Assembly (NCBI RefSeq): GCF_000224145.3
Contig: NW_004190363.2
Span: 1-64,000, forward strand
Direction: 5' to 3'
Length of the DNA stretch: 64,000 nucleotides
Source: Ciona intestinalis
Taxonomy: Eukaryota; Chordata; Ascidiacea; Phlebobranchia; Cionidae
Within the stretch, counting starts at the first letter, position 1. The number at the start of each line of letters is the position of its first letter. The notes under the pieces were generated by a model that was given only the letters and a program-made list of their open reading frames with translations, searched no databases and was not told the DNA's origin. Of this stretch, positions 9,071 through 34,860 are shown in pieces. Both the position numbers and the translations under genes were made by a program.

Positions 9071-10533
9071 TTATTGTTTTACCGGCCATGATCTTAGAGG
9101 GAAAGTGGGAAGTAGGTAAGGATATATAAGAGCTGGCGGGTTGGTTTCTTCATCCACCCCTGTAGTAGAATCATCGGGTTGATTGAATTGTAATCTCGGG
9201 TTGAAAATATCGAATGATGAATGGCGACCACATAACAGGGGATTAATAATTTGTCCTAGCATGGCCGAGGTTTTTGTAAGCAATGCTGACCCGTCAAAGT
9301 TCGGCTTCTCGACCTCTGAATCCGAGAGTGACCTTCTGCCGTTCAAGTCAAGATGATCCTGCTTCTCCGAAACTTCGTACCGACTTCGTTTTGACATTGC
9401 TTCCGGCTCTTCGTGTGATCGCTTAGGTGAAGTTCGAGTTTCGTTCGTTAACCTGTCATCCTCGGCCTCAGACGTCACGCCGTCGTTACATGACGCCACG
9501 GCATCGTTACATGACGTCACTACATCGCAGGGTTCCTTTTTCTGCGCTGAAATATCAATTACAGGTTTACAATTTAGAATTTACAAGTATGTAGTACTGT
9601 GGGGTAACATGGTAACCATTATGACATAATATCTGGTATTTCCTGAAACGGTCATAGTTGTGTATAGTTATACTGTGTGTACTACCAAACGAGCCAATAA
9701 AATGGAATAAAAATATATCCCATCTTACCCCACCTATATACAGTAACAAACATATCTACATACCTCCTATAGCCAGCAGGTTTCTGAGCAAATTGTTCTC
9801 GCGAGTCAATGTTAAATTTCTAACTTGTAACATTGACACTTCATGCTCAAGCCATTGCATTCTAGCTTTTTGTCGATCCCTAGCTCTCTGGGCAGATTCG
9901 CGATTTCTCAACTTTTTTCGAAGTTCCTTTTCGTCAACGTCTGCGTATCTGTATTAAAACAACTATTACCTAATATGAACGAAATTTTTAAATGCTACGA
10001 AATACTCGAGTCGTATTGTATAGTAGATATAGTACTGTGGGGGAATATGGGACATTTTTAACACATATCATCCAAATATTGTGATCGTGTTTTAAACAAC
10101 TGACACCGATCTATGGGAGTCGTGAAGATTCGAGTTTTATTATTCTTTAAATTTTCTTCGTTTACTACCAAATACGACGAGAAAGTAGAATAAAAAGGTG
10201 TCCCATCTTCCCCCACTCTACTATACATATTTCGCCTAAAATAGCCCCAATAGTCTGTTATTTAAATAGGTCACTAGATGGCAAACTGTTTAATTGCCAT
10301 TTACTAAAGTTCAACACAAATTATTTTAAGTAACACTCAAAAATATAAAATATTCAATCAGAACTGCGTTTATATGTACAATTTCCAGAACGAAACATAT
10401 TGTGTTACAACTGTTATAGCACAATCACACGTGTTAGAGTTAAATTTATCACAAAGTCTGTACATTTAATAACCTACCCATCGTCCTGTTCATGCTCTAA
10501 CATTGAAATTCGTTTCTTGTCTCCAATCATCAT
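9071..10533 (-). CDS. XBP1: XBP1-type bZIP transcription factor
   Basis: Exons 10478-10533, 9764-9948 and 9071-9546 join in phase into 238 residues if translation stops at 9071. XBP1 is the transcription factor of the unfolded protein response, activated by IRE1-mediated mRNA splicing in the cytoplasm. The bZIP lies at residues about 28-77: basic region KKLRNRESAQRARDRQKARM, and leucines 52, 59, 66 and 73 spaced by seven. The ARDRxKARM..LE signature separates it from CREB3 and ATF6. The C-terminal part is acidic, Ser-rich and has KRSRYE. A donor-like GCCG/gtaaaa at 9083 allows exon 3 to continue to the hairpin-bearing exon at 8517-8716 instead of stopping at 9071. A downstream exon seems likely, because the IRE1-regulated region is not in exons 1-3. 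Confidence 0.85.
9597..9737. mobile_element. MITE-like element, short diverged copy in XBP1 intron 2
   Basis: Ends gtggggtaacatggt and cccatcttaccccaccta are the family's inverted termini. The centre is shorter than in complete copies. Confidence 0.5.
10027..10225. mobile_element. MITE-like inverted-repeat element in XBP1 intron 1
   Basis: Ends tatagtactgtggggg and cccccactctactata, with the same central words as 531-727. It lies between exons 1 and 2 of the bZIP gene. Confidence 0.7.
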
Positions 10534-12545
10534 TAATATTCAAACTTAATAAATCTAGACTACTTTTGACTATTAACTTTTCTGCTCTACAACAATGTTT
10601 GCATTAGCGATAATCTAAAAAAAATACTAAGCAACAGATATAGAGCGGTATAGTAACTGTACAACACAACAACCGAACTCACACGAGGGCGTACGTAGTC
10701 TTTATGAGGCTAAAACACAAATCTCCGAGAGGCACAACACTACCTGCACGTAGCATGCAAAATACTCATGACCGTCAACAGCTATTTGGTCAGACTTGCC
10801 CGCCGGCATACGTTAGGCGATCACGTGACTGTTTAATTGCCAGTATTTTGCTGCGTAACAGCCTCGGTTGAACCTACAGCGAGGCTGAAAAACACGAAAG
10901 GAGAAACGAAATGCGAAAGCAAAAAGAAGGGAAAATGTGGTAATTAAAACGCGAGTGCTAATTCAACGGTGGCCAAACTGCATCTAATGCCATGAGAATT
11001 TGTTTCAGGATATACTAACAACTTCATGATAATTAACAACAACTACTTATTCATATTGATAGTTTTATTACAGGAAAAACAAGCTAAAGTGTTTACGATG
11101 CTCATTCTACCCGCTTGTCGACCTTGTACTTTATAGTAGGCTGGATCCTGTATATACCTATTACTGCCTCACTCAAGGTCCATCGTTTTAAACCTTTTCT
11201 GTTTTCTGTATGTTGTATTTCAGCACAAACAGCCAACAAATTTGTGTAAATGCAGCCAAATGACATTAAATACGTCATAGTTTTTAAAAACTTGTTGTTT
11301 TCGAATAAAAATACTCGAAGGAAACCATTGTCTGCGTATTCTTGAATTAAGACAATGATAGTGTTTCAAAACAATGATCGTATTATGACATCACAATAAA
11401 AACATGTTGATTCCCGAATTCAAATAACATAAAATAATTTATTTGTTATCGTTACCACAAAACCCATAATGTGGGTTTTAGCAGTCACGGTTTTATTTGA
11501 CACAATTATTAGCGTGCTTTTAGACAGCTGCTATTTTGCTGCTATTCCTTCTTTTTGTGGTGTCAATTAATTTTATCTTGGCAACCGTATTCAAATAAAT
11601 AAATAAAAAATGCGTTCGTTTTTAGTTTATATATAGGTTGTAGAAATCAATATTTTCTTTGTGCAGTATATAGGCTATGCTAACATTTTCTGTGTATCTA
11701 CCCAAATGAAAAAACTGCAAATAGAGTGATTCTTGTCAGATAGTGTCTTAACCACTTTCTCAACATGAAATTTACGTTAGAAGTAAAGTTTTTGCCGTTT
11801 TGATATTGGACATAAAGGTATAACAAGACCTGTACAGTAATATTACGCCCAGAAGTAAATTGAGTGTTGACTTATAGCGCAGTCGTTTTACAATAAAAAA
11901 GTGTCAAACGCTTAGGTTTCTTATGACTTGCTATTTTGATCATATATACTATCATTGCAATTACATAAGACGGATTTGGCAATTCTTTAGTGTGGAGACT
12001 AGCCGAACATATGGTAGGAAGGGGAAAAAAGGAACACCTTTTCATTCGATTTTCTCGTTCCATTTGGTAGTAAACAAAGGACATTCAAGGAATTATAAAA
12101 CCATATCCTGAAGACTTCAATAGACCGTTGTTAAATGTTAAAACACGATCATGATATATGAATTATAAAAAATATTTTTGTACTGGGTTTGTGCAATTAC
12201 AGTTCACCGTCTTGGCCAAGCCGATCACATACGTCCTCAAGGGTAGCAAAGTCGAGAGTCGAATCCACAATACTAAACATGAGCGATCCAAGCAAAGAGA
12301 TTTGAATATGTTGGTATACGTTTAAAACGTGTTATAACGACCGCGCTTTACTGTTAATAAACATATTTTCGCTTTGGTATACTTTTCAACCTTCGTTAAA
12401 GTTACCGAAAAAAACAAATATTTTCGTCTATTACAAAATACCAACACATGAGACATCATGTAACAATATTCACAAGATGCTTTTATTAAAAAGTTCAAAA
12501 CTGTTTTCATGGTTGAATGATTTTGGCAGTGAAGACGTCATGGTA
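10534..12545. other. Spacer upstream of XBP1 and downstream of POLR2B
   Basis: No gene was recognised. The segment near 10680-10870 is less AT-rich and probably contains the XBP1 promoter. A partial MITE copy lies at about 12010-12125 (aaggggaaaaaaggaacacc, then ccatttggtagtaaacaaag). Confidence 0.5.
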
Positions 12546-25635
<13,090 letters not shown>

Positions 25636-26884
25636 GGTGTTGAGAGTTATCACTTACTTCAGCACATAAGAAACCAAGAAACAACTTTAATATTCAGTAT
25701 ACTTGGTTAATAGGAATTCTCCTGTGTGGAATATTAAATCGTATATAACCTGGAACTTCTATATTGTATATGCAGAAAAATAATTAATAACAGTTTTTGC
25801 AATTCTTGTGCCATTAAAGTTTTTACATAACACACCGCGCTACACACTTGTGCGCTGATTGTTGAGTGATTGTGATGTCATAAATCACCACACAAATTGT
25901 GCGGCGCGCGATTCTATAGAAATGTTATAAAAAGGAATCGATTTTTTGTTGTGTATGTTTTTGGGAAAATTTTGGACAACGCATTAGTGACCACTGGGCT
26001 GTAGCCATTAACGTGGCACAGTGTTTAGAGCACTGGCCTCCCAACGAGAAGATACGATTATAATTGGTTGTATAAATAAAGCCGTTCTCCACTCGACACA
26101 GGACCAACTTATGGTTCAAACTTTAACTTTTTATGAAAACATTGGAGACACTTCATTTGGAGATTCTTTGACACCTGAACTTGAAAGACCCAATAAGTGC
26201 CTTTATATTGTGTGTGAATTGCTATATAATAGTTGGTATAAAATAATAATATTCGTAAAATAACTAACGACCTACGCTTAGCGATGTGTGTGTGTGTCAG
26301 GCTCTTTAATTGAGCTCAGTGAAGCTTTTGTTCGAGGTCGAGAGGGTCCGGAAATATAAGCTAATTCAGGCCTACTATATAGGTGAAGTTAATTCAGGCC
26401 CACTATATAGGTGATGAGCCCAATATGTAGTAATTATGGACTGGGCGATGTGGTTAGCGTGCCTGGCTTTGCCTGCTTTACGAGTTCGAGGCTCGGCGCT
26501 GTTGTCTAAAACAGACATCGGTGTTATATCCCCCTACCACGCAAAGTTGAATAAGTTACATACGTGGTAACTCGTAAGCGGGCAGGAGGTGTATGAAACG
26601 GAACTTTCGTGTTATAGTAGGGTGGGGGAAGATGGGACATCTGTTCATTCTATTTTCTCGTCCAATTTGATAGTAAACAAAGAATATTCAAAGAATTATA
26701 AAACCGTATCTACAGGACTCCCATAGACCGTTGTTAGTTGTTTGAAACGCGATCAGGATGTTTAAATATTATGTGCTGAAGGTGTCCCATCTTCTCCCAC
26801 CCTACTATATAACCGCAGTTGTTGTCCGGACAAGTCCAAAAACGTTACATTTATTCATACACAGATTCCATTAGATTGAATATT
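25636..26884. other. Divergent promoter region between POLR2B and the claudin-like gene
   Basis: Contains a tRNA-like SINE head at about 26010-26045 (acgtggcacagtgtttagag). A longer SINE copy lies at about 26435-26610 with box-B-like acgagttcgaggctc and the tail aagcgggcaggaggtgtatg. A complete MITE copy follows at 26613-26810. The proximal part next to POLR2B (25640-25920) is the likely POLR2B promoter. Confidence 0.5.
26613..26810. mobile_element. MITE-like inverted-repeat element, complete copy
   Basis: The best preserved termini in the window: TATAGTAGGGTGGGGG at the left and its complement cccaccctactata at the right. It lies in the opposite orientation to 531-727 and about 75 bp upstream of the claudin-like ATG. 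Confidence 0.8.
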
Positions 26885-28547
26885 ATGTCTCAAAACGCGG
26901 TCCAACTTGCCGGCCTAGTGTTCGGCTTTGCGGGTGCTTGCCTACATACAGTGGCGATACTTCGTGCTGATTGGAGAATAAGTGATCCGGGTGGTCCAGG
27001 AAAGTCAATGTCGAAAAGTTGGATCCATATTGATGGGTTCTGGAAGGAATGCATTGGGTGGGATACTTGAATGAATTTATGTATTTTCCTCATGTGGTGG
27101 GGCAAAAGTTGACTTTTCCTCGCGTGGTGGGGCAAACAACAACTTATAACAGAGGTGTTTTGTTTCATACACCTCGTGCCTGCTTAGTTACTACATTATG
27201 TAACTTTGTGAATGACTGTTTTTGTTTTTTGTTTGTTTTTCTCATTTTTTGTATGGTTGACGCGTTTATAATTATAATTGCCGTATCTTACTCTCTCCCA
27301 AAGACACACATACGCTCAAAATGGTATAGCGGCAATCCTCAAACCCTGCTATGCCTGGGCTATAAGTGGCGGGATAATCATCAATTGGACATTTTGATTA
27401 TTATGTATTGCATTTCAAGGTACACGACTGGAGAATGGCATTGCGATGGATTCGGAGATTTCTTTCTTCGTTTCAGCACTTACTTAATATTAGGACGAAC
27501 GCTGATGATTGTCACCATCGGTTGTGCAAGTCTTGCTGTATTTCTATCGTTAGCAGGTAAGTGGTTGAAATAAAATGTCTGTCACTTTGACACAGGTGCC
27601 TCTATAATAGGCATGCGGTATAATGGGTTCGAGACTCTATACGTCACTATATGATAAGCGTATATGGCCTTAAAAGCAAAACACGTAACGGCATTTGCTC
27701 CAAACACAGTGGTACCGTAGTACACTTCAGTATACTATACAGTGGTACTTTGGGAATTGTATAAACTGCCAGACATATATAGAAAACAGTCACCTACAAA
27801 GTTGCATAAGTGGTATCTCGTAAGCAGGCACAAGGTGTGTGAAACAGAACCTCGTGTTATAACGATTGCCATTGCCCTGACGCAAAAAAACTTAAACCGC
27901 AGGCATGAACTGTTCCACGATGCTTCCCGAAGATAGTTCAATAAAACATCGAGTCTACAAACTGTCCGTTCTACTATTCCTTCTATCAGCCATATCAGCC
28001 ACAGTTATAACACTGTGGTCAGCCATACGAACTTCCTCTGAGTTCTACGCATGCGTACAACAACAACGAAGCGGGCAGAAGGTTAACAAAGGTCAATGTA
28101 TGAGGTGAGTACAGGATAGGCCTATTATGTACTTAGCACCATAAAACATCAGTTGGTTTTGATATACCCCATCGACGGCATTAAGTGTATAGACCTATGA
28201 AACTCGTAACAAATATTTTTACTCGCGGTATAGAGGATAAACACTTAATCCTCGATCTGGCTACCATTGTGGGGTACCTTGGGCCAGCTTTGACTTACTA
28301 TACTTTAACATTCAGACTGCTTTATGTACATCGTTCATGCGAACAGTATAATTATACCATATAATGCCACAGATTTGGACAAGCTTTGTATATAGCATTT
28401 GGTGCAACGTCATTCTGCTATATGGCACTTATATGTGGGGCATGTTCAAGCAACCAAACTAATGATCCTCAAGATCGACCCGTTAAGATGTACGAACGAC
28501 CACCATATGTGTATAACAAAACCAAGCAGACACAGGAGTATATATAG
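26885..28547 (+). CDS. Claudin-like four-transmembrane protein
   Basis: Exons 26885-27057, 27420-27556, 27903-28104 and 28373-28547 join in phase to 228 residues, a normal claudin length. Claudins form paracellular barriers or pores at tight junctions. TM1 is QLAGLVFGFAGACLHTVAI. Extracellular loop 1 has GFWKEC, then a second cysteine in GEWHCDG ten residues later, fitting the W-GxW-C-C claudin signature. TM2 is MIVTIGCASLAVFLSL, TM3 is LLFLLSAISATVITLW, and TM4 is ALYIAFGATSFCYMALICG. A short cytoplasmic tail ends EYI, compatible with a PDZ ligand. AATAAA lies near 28674. Membership of the wider PMP22/claudin group is secure; true claudin orthology is less so. Confidence 0.8.
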
Positions 28548-29213
28548 CTTAAATGGAAGCCGGTATAATGTATTAACGGCTCCGTGGTTAAAATGTGTAT
28601 ATGCGTCAACACTTGTTATTTGTAATTACATAAACCACTGTAGGCTACGCTTGGAATTTAGATGCTCATTTGAAATAAACTATGTTCCTTTGTAAAGGTG
28701 TAATATATCCGGGGTCTTATGAGCCAGTGGTCTGTCCGCTTGCATTTTAGAAGGATGTCACGTATGTATCCTTGAGCAAGTGTCTCATTACCCAAATACC
28801 AAGGTTCTACAGCCATTAGTGACCACTGGTTTGGAGCAATTTTCTGTGAAATGTCTTGCCCAAGAACACATACGTATAACAAAGGCAGCAAAATCAAATC
28901 TCGTGCCGTCAAACTTAATGTGCTATGCTGTCTATATATCAATTTCATTTCAAATAGATTCATATTAATTGCGTCAATTTAGTGGGGTAGAAAATGTGAT
29001 ATTTATTCATGTGATGTTGAAAACGTTTAGAAAAGACGCGCTTTTTCAACTATTGTGATGTCATCATTCTACCTTCCATGACATCATCACTGATTATGTA
29101 TGACGTCATCCATGTATAACGTCATGCTTGCATGACATCACCATTATGTGAAATCATCATTGTATGATGGTTATCATTTTATATGACGCCTTCGTGGTAT
29201 GACGTCATCATTA
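28548..29213. other. Intergenic, convergent 3' ends, SINE fragment and TGACGTCA-like array
   Basis: The claudin-like 3' end with its poly(A) signal lies near 28674. A SINE body fragment lies at about 28715-28880 (gtatccttgagcaag, then ccattagtgaccactgg). A degenerate repeat array follows at 29045-29215. Confidence 0.5.
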
Positions 29214-29215
29214 TT
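29045..29215. repeat. Degenerate array of TGACRTCATC-like units in the PARN 3' flank
   Basis: About ten irregularly spaced units such as tgatgtcatcat, tgacatcatcac, tgacgtcatcca and tgacgtcatcatt occur in 170 bp, ending at the PARN stop codon. Units are 18-30 bp apart. They would lie in the PARN 3' untranslated region. Confidence 0.75.
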
Positions 29216-32200
29216 ACCATTCATCTGGAACATGAAACGTGGAAGTCGAGTTTTTCACTTTAGTTGTTGTTTGTTTGACTTCTGTTTCTTCTTGTTTGTT
29301 TGTTGTTGTTGTTGCGCAATCTTCAATCGATTTCTGTTTTTTCAACTCTGGTTCATCTGGTGAACGTGACGCATGCGAAGTGTCGAAAGGTGACGTTACT
29401 TCCGACTGTGGGCGTTTCCTCTGCGCTGATGACGTTGTTGTGGGCGTGTCTGTTATCTGTGCAGCCTCTACTATGCTGATGAACGATTTGGTGGCAGAGC
29501 TTGGACGGAAGGGAGAAGATTGTCGGCCGTTAGTTGCTGTTGGTAATGCCGATGTGGAATCACTTTGATATTCTTTGTAAGTTCGAAGACGAAACGAATC
29601 GTTTGAGTTTCCACTTACAAGACTTTTTACGTTCTTTGTCTGGAAATATATTTTATAAATTATAAAAAACTGTTTTGTCGCTATATCCTGGCTTTTTTTG
29701 AATATCTTTTAATCTTCGCCAATATAATCAAAACTAATCAAGGACAAATAAAAGTTGGTAATATTGATATTTTAATTTAGGTAATGTTACTCCTCATACA
29801 TAAGATGCCAACCATGTTTTAAAAGTTGTGGTGCAATTGCAACCCTAGTTTTACACCTATGACACAAACCTGTGTTTTGTTGTGAAGACCAATCCAACAC
29901 TGAGTTTCATTTATCCATGATATATGGATTTGGCCAACAGGTGAGAAAAGTTGGCGCAGGTCGTTAGATTTCCACAGCGCAGGGAACTCAAGGTGAAACA
30001 CATGGTCCCGACATGGGGATAAATCGGGACCACTTAAGTTCAAATATGGGATGTCAAAACTTCGCATCAAAAATACCTTGGAAAAAACAAATATTGTTAC
30101 ATACGTGGTAACTAAAAAGTGTATGAAACAGGACACTCATGTTATAACTTTAAAAATTGCCCCTTAAAAAAAATTTTAAAAATTAAAATTTACATCTTAT
30201 CATGGCGATTGGCTAGCATGGCACAATGTATATTGTAACAAACTGCTATATAACACAGAACATAACATATACATATATATATATATATTTATAATACTTT
30301 CCCTTACTTTGTTAACATAAGGTGAAATCAATGAACAAAGAGATGAAAACGAAGTGAGAATCTTTTTATTTGTTTGAAACGACTTCAAGTAATTTACCAT
30401 TGATAGAAAAGCTGAACCTGTGAAATAAAAATATTGGTTTTGTCATAATATCATAATATGCAATGATTTACATCATCAAACAGCAGTTGTTACATTGGGG
30501 CAACAGCAGTTATCAGATGGCTGTTTTACTTCATACACTCTGTGCCTACTTACAAGGTATTGCGTATAGAAATAACTGTGTGTAATTTTTATTTATTGTA
30601 TAGCTGACGATTTAGACAACCCATAAGAAAAAACACTGAATTAGAGCAAATGTCGTTAAGTGTTTTGCTCAAGAACCTACTTTTATACTCCATGCTAAAG
30701 ACAGAAGTTCAGTAAACCATATTAAAATATCCCACCTGTTACATAGGCATCATATGCTGCTTCATGTAAGTTTGAATCCTGACTTTTAGTTGACCCCACG
30801 TTATATTTACCGGGTACCGTGATGTCCGGCGGTTGGAAGGGGGGTTCACGTAAACGCGCGTTCATATCACCCAGTGCTGTGGTTGATAGTAGGTCCTGGT
30901 CAAGATTGCTTTGGTTGAATTGACTACAAATGTTTATGCCCATAGTCGGGATATATAAGGAAAGGGTTGATGTACATTTTCATTATAATACTGCCACTAG
31001 TTAGCAGTGAAAATTTCCTATAGTCTTTAATCAAAAAATTACAAAAAAAATACATTTTTGTATAATTTTTTTTTTTATGAAATTTGCAATAAAATTAACA
31101 CCACGCCATATGTTGAACACCAACTCACCCTAAAAGGCAGCATGCTCCCCATCAGTTTTGTGTCAAGAAGTTTAGGAAACACACATCCCACAAGTGACTT
31201 GAACTCTTCAAGCACGTCGGGTAATGGGCAAACAAACTGTTGTATCGTGTAAAAGACATCAAGCAACATATTATGGCCAACTATCAGTTTTTGACTTTGA
31301 CTCAGTTTCTTAACAATCCTGCGAGTGAAATAAATGAATTAATGATTTCTTGGAAAACATAATCAAATTTGATAATAATAATTTGGTTCAGAGAAATGGT
31401 AAAAATACCAACAAATAATCCCCCACAAAGTTACACACATGGTAACTTATAACAGTGCACGAAGTGTATGAAACCTGTGTGATATGACTGTCATTGCCCT
31501 ACCATGTGAGGATAAATAAATGACATTCTTAAATCAAATTACTTCGAGAATCCCACAGCCTCTTCCAGGTTGCTTTCCTCTTTAACTTTGGCTTGTAAGT
31601 TTCGTTCCTTTTGTAACGAGGCGCTCGCACCACGTACCACCACTATGTGGCGCTGATGAGTCTGTTCGTCAGTGCGCGACTCGACCAGGATTTTACCGGG
31701 AAATGCAGCAGGAATGTTCTCAAATAATATTTTTCTAAAAATTTAAACAAAAAGAGCAGAATAAAATCAACTGTTAAGCGAAAAACTGGGGTGATAAAAC
31801 ATGGATATCACCCCTACTTTAAAAGTTAGGATGACATGTTTGTGTCCAAGCATTCCTAGTCTCCTATGTTACACTTATGAAATAAAACCTAATAAGGAAA
31901 TCTAACCTTAGATAACTGTTACATGGTTCCAACACAATTTCCGAATCTTCTGTGTTTTCCAAAAAGTTTTTAATTTTTGCGACAACTTTTTCTGTGAAAT
32001 CTTTCGTTTTCTGGTCGGTGATTGGTGTGGAAGGCCCTTTGGATGAAGGGCTACGACCAACGCCGTCAAACTTGGCTAAAATAACAAGTGAGTGATTTAA
32101 ATAAGGGATTGTATTTGTAATAAAAGATTGAGATATTTATCCCCAATGGTGGAGCAACAACGGTGGTTGTAAAACAAGTGTTCTGTTTTATACACTTTGT

Positions 32201-33160
32201 GAGGGTAGCAAGAGCAAACACACCTGGTGATTTGTAAGTAGATTGACGATAAGCTTGTTTTTCTTCAATCGCAGATCTAACAGAAGCTTCTTCACTTGGT
32301 CGAAGAAATGGGATCCCTTCTTTTATTGCTTTGTTGAAATCAAAGTCTTGTAAAGTCAAGAAATCAAGACTTGAAGCTTGGCATGAAAATATCCTGTAGA
32401 AAATGGCAAGCAGTTAGACACACATTCCTATGAAACAAATCTTATTGCTTCTAATGTTTACTGATCAATGCACGGTAGAAAATTTAAGGGATAGGCTCCT
32501 GCACACAACACACAGGAAAAACACCCACACAAAATTTACATGCATTGTAGTTACCAAATAACTTGACTTACCGATCAGGAACTCCAGGAAACGAGGAACG
32601 GAACGGGAAGATGTAAAAGTTAAACGCATCAACTTGATATTTTTGTTCGTCTTCCTTCCATGAAAAAGTGCACATTCCTGTAACCAATGCTGCTGTGTTA
32701 AACTTTAATAAATTAGCAAAAAAGAAACTTTTCATTCTGGTATAATGTATTATAGATATATGTTAATACGTACATTACAATTTAACCTTATGGAAAACAT
32801 TAAGTCAATAATGGTGGAATAGTTAAAAGTAACTGTCTAAATGATTCTTTATAAACATCGGTGTTCTGTTTTACACACTTCATGTCAGATTTTTGAGGAA
32901 ATGTTCTCTTTTTTAAAATGTATGGTTGCCATAAAGATAATGATTAAAACATGTTACATACCAAACTGCAGCAGCATAAAATTTTCTGTGTTTGAATGCA
33001 ATTTCAAATAACGTTCCTCTGGCGAATCATAGGACGTTAAATTATACCGATGGTTCGTTAAACCGGTGAATTCCCCATCAATGCAGATAAAACTTGATTC
33101 GTCAATCGCTTTGCTGACTATCGGTAAAGTTTCGGTAAAGTTTGCTCGTGTTATATCCAT
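29214..33160 (-). CDS. PARN: Poly(A)-specific ribonuclease PARN
   Basis: DEDD-family 3' exonuclease that shortens poly(A) tails and matures small RNAs; it acts in nucleus and cytoplasm. Exons 32962-33160, 32572-32677, 32224-32393, 31907-32075, 31543-31734, 31129-31318, 30736-30895, 30308-30417, 29870-30076 and 29214-29639 total 1929 bases, 642 residues (human 639). D28 and E30 are present in FICIDGEFTG at human numbering. The second acidic site is in VGHNMLLDVFYT and the third in HEAAYDAYVTG. The RRM-like part reads FDIPYLNLSGPDLSPCRDHV and GQIHISWINE. The tail is low-complexity but ends FHVPDEW, matching human FEVPDTW. Exon 7 is set to start at 30895 because that reproduces the human FKDIINNTSL alignment. 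Confidence 0.97.
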
Positions 33161-33699
33161 ATTTGTATCAGATATTGTAAACTTTATTATAAAGCATCTA
33201 AGTTGAAATTAATATAATATATAAATAAACTCGTTTGATAGCAATAACAGTTTAGCAGCCACGCTTCTTAACTAATGCTTATAATTTGAGTCTTCTATTT
33301 ATTTTTTCTTTTGCGTAGAGCCGTAGACCGTCTTGATATTAAAGCCTAATTATCTTGATTTCGAAGTATTCCATATGTCTCACTGATACCCGCTGTATAA
33401 TAATAGGGCGTTCGTGTCGAAAATTAACTTTAAAAAGGCGCAAAAACATGACTACCGTTACGCATTTTTCTTATAATGAACACGATTTTCCCACCAATAA
33501 AAATAGGGAAATTCCCCGAGCTAAAGCAAACGTGAATGTTATAATAGAAATCTAACTGATGCTTCTAAAATACAAAGTCTGTATATTACTTATGATTACT
33601 ATGAACCAATAGAAAATGTAAACCATCAAAAAGGTATTAAAAAATCGTGTAGCAATGTGTGTTGTTTTATCTTGAAATAAGTTCCGACATAACACTTTT

Positions 33700-34005
33700 G
33701 TCTTCTGGTCGGTTTGTGTTTGGGGCGCCTGCTTCTAACGCAAAGGTTTTGGATACAAGTCTCGTCGTTGCTACTATCGTAGGCGTATGTGTCAGTGGAC
33801 AGACACTTACCGGTTACTGCTCCAACCCAGCGATTAATAATGGGTTGTCTGAAATATCAGCTATACATAAAATACAATCACTCACAAAATTACCCTACTT
33901 TGTAAAGCGGCATGAAGTGTATGAAACAGAACACCTTTGTAATAAGTCACATCTTTGCCCCGTCACGAGTAAATAAATAAGTTACATTCATTTATCCATG
34001 GTAGA
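33700..34005 (+). mobile_element. SINE copy
   Basis: Contains cgtcgttgctactatcgtag, ttactgctccaacccagcg, the aagcggcatgaagtgtatg block and the aaataagttacattcattta tail, in the same order as the fuller copy at 37775-38095. Confidence 0.6.
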
Positions 34006-34813
34006 AGTAGCGAAACTATAAGACAACTTGGCGATCGTAACATAGATCATAGAGGTTCAACCTGGGACAGTGCATTTACAGCAAATTAAAACATTAAATA
34101 CAGTTTATTTATTAATAGGTTTGCTGCTAGTGGCGTAAGGGTAATGTTAATATGGTAATTGGTGAATTTACGAAACGATATTCGATGCATCGTTAAAACA
34201 GCGGCACCATTCCTATAACGCAGACACAATGCTGAGTTTAACTGTCAGCCATATAGTAAGGCGGGGTAAGTAGGAACCTGCTTTAACTTTAATCATTCCA
34301 AAGAGAATTAAAACATGCCCCATCATACCTCACACTATTATAGATCCGACAACACCAAGCGGTCACGAATCTAATCCAGACAAACCACATAAGGACAACA
34401 CCAATTATCTGGCTGGTCATAATGACATATTCCGCTTAAAATTAGCTTTAAAAAATGTCATATTATTTTACATACCATTATATATATCCTGCCAAGCATT
34501 CGTTTAAACACACAAACAATAAATCGTCTAGCAAACGAACGACGTACCTTTATATTCACAACGATTGGAAAAATATTCACATAATGATGACGTCATAAGT
34601 TAGAGCTCTAACTAGACCTCACTGAAGCAGAATTGTGATTGGTTGAATAAATATCTTCCGCATACGTCAGAGCTATACATCATATGTTTGTAAGTGGGTG
34701 TGGGTCAGGTCATCGAAACCACGCGCTGCCTTGCGCAGGTTATGCTTATGCTTACGTGTTTTGCGTTTCTTATATATTTCTTTGGGTTTGTAACTTGTAC
34801 CTAGACAAACAAT

Positions 34814-34860
34814 ACACGCGCACACACACACAAACACGCACACATACACACGGATATATA
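34814..34860. repeat. CA-rich microsatellite
   Basis: Alternating acacgcgcacacacacac-type sequence, imperfect. Confidence 0.85.

Noticed and set aside
9325-9345. CGGCAGA in XBP1 exon 3 as an IRE1 loop
   Set aside because: It fits the loop consensus but has no flanking stem.
29239-29568. Plus-strand open frame of 109 codons
   Set aside because: It is the antisense shadow of the PARN last exon, whose frame is supported by phase and by the conserved end FHVPDEW.
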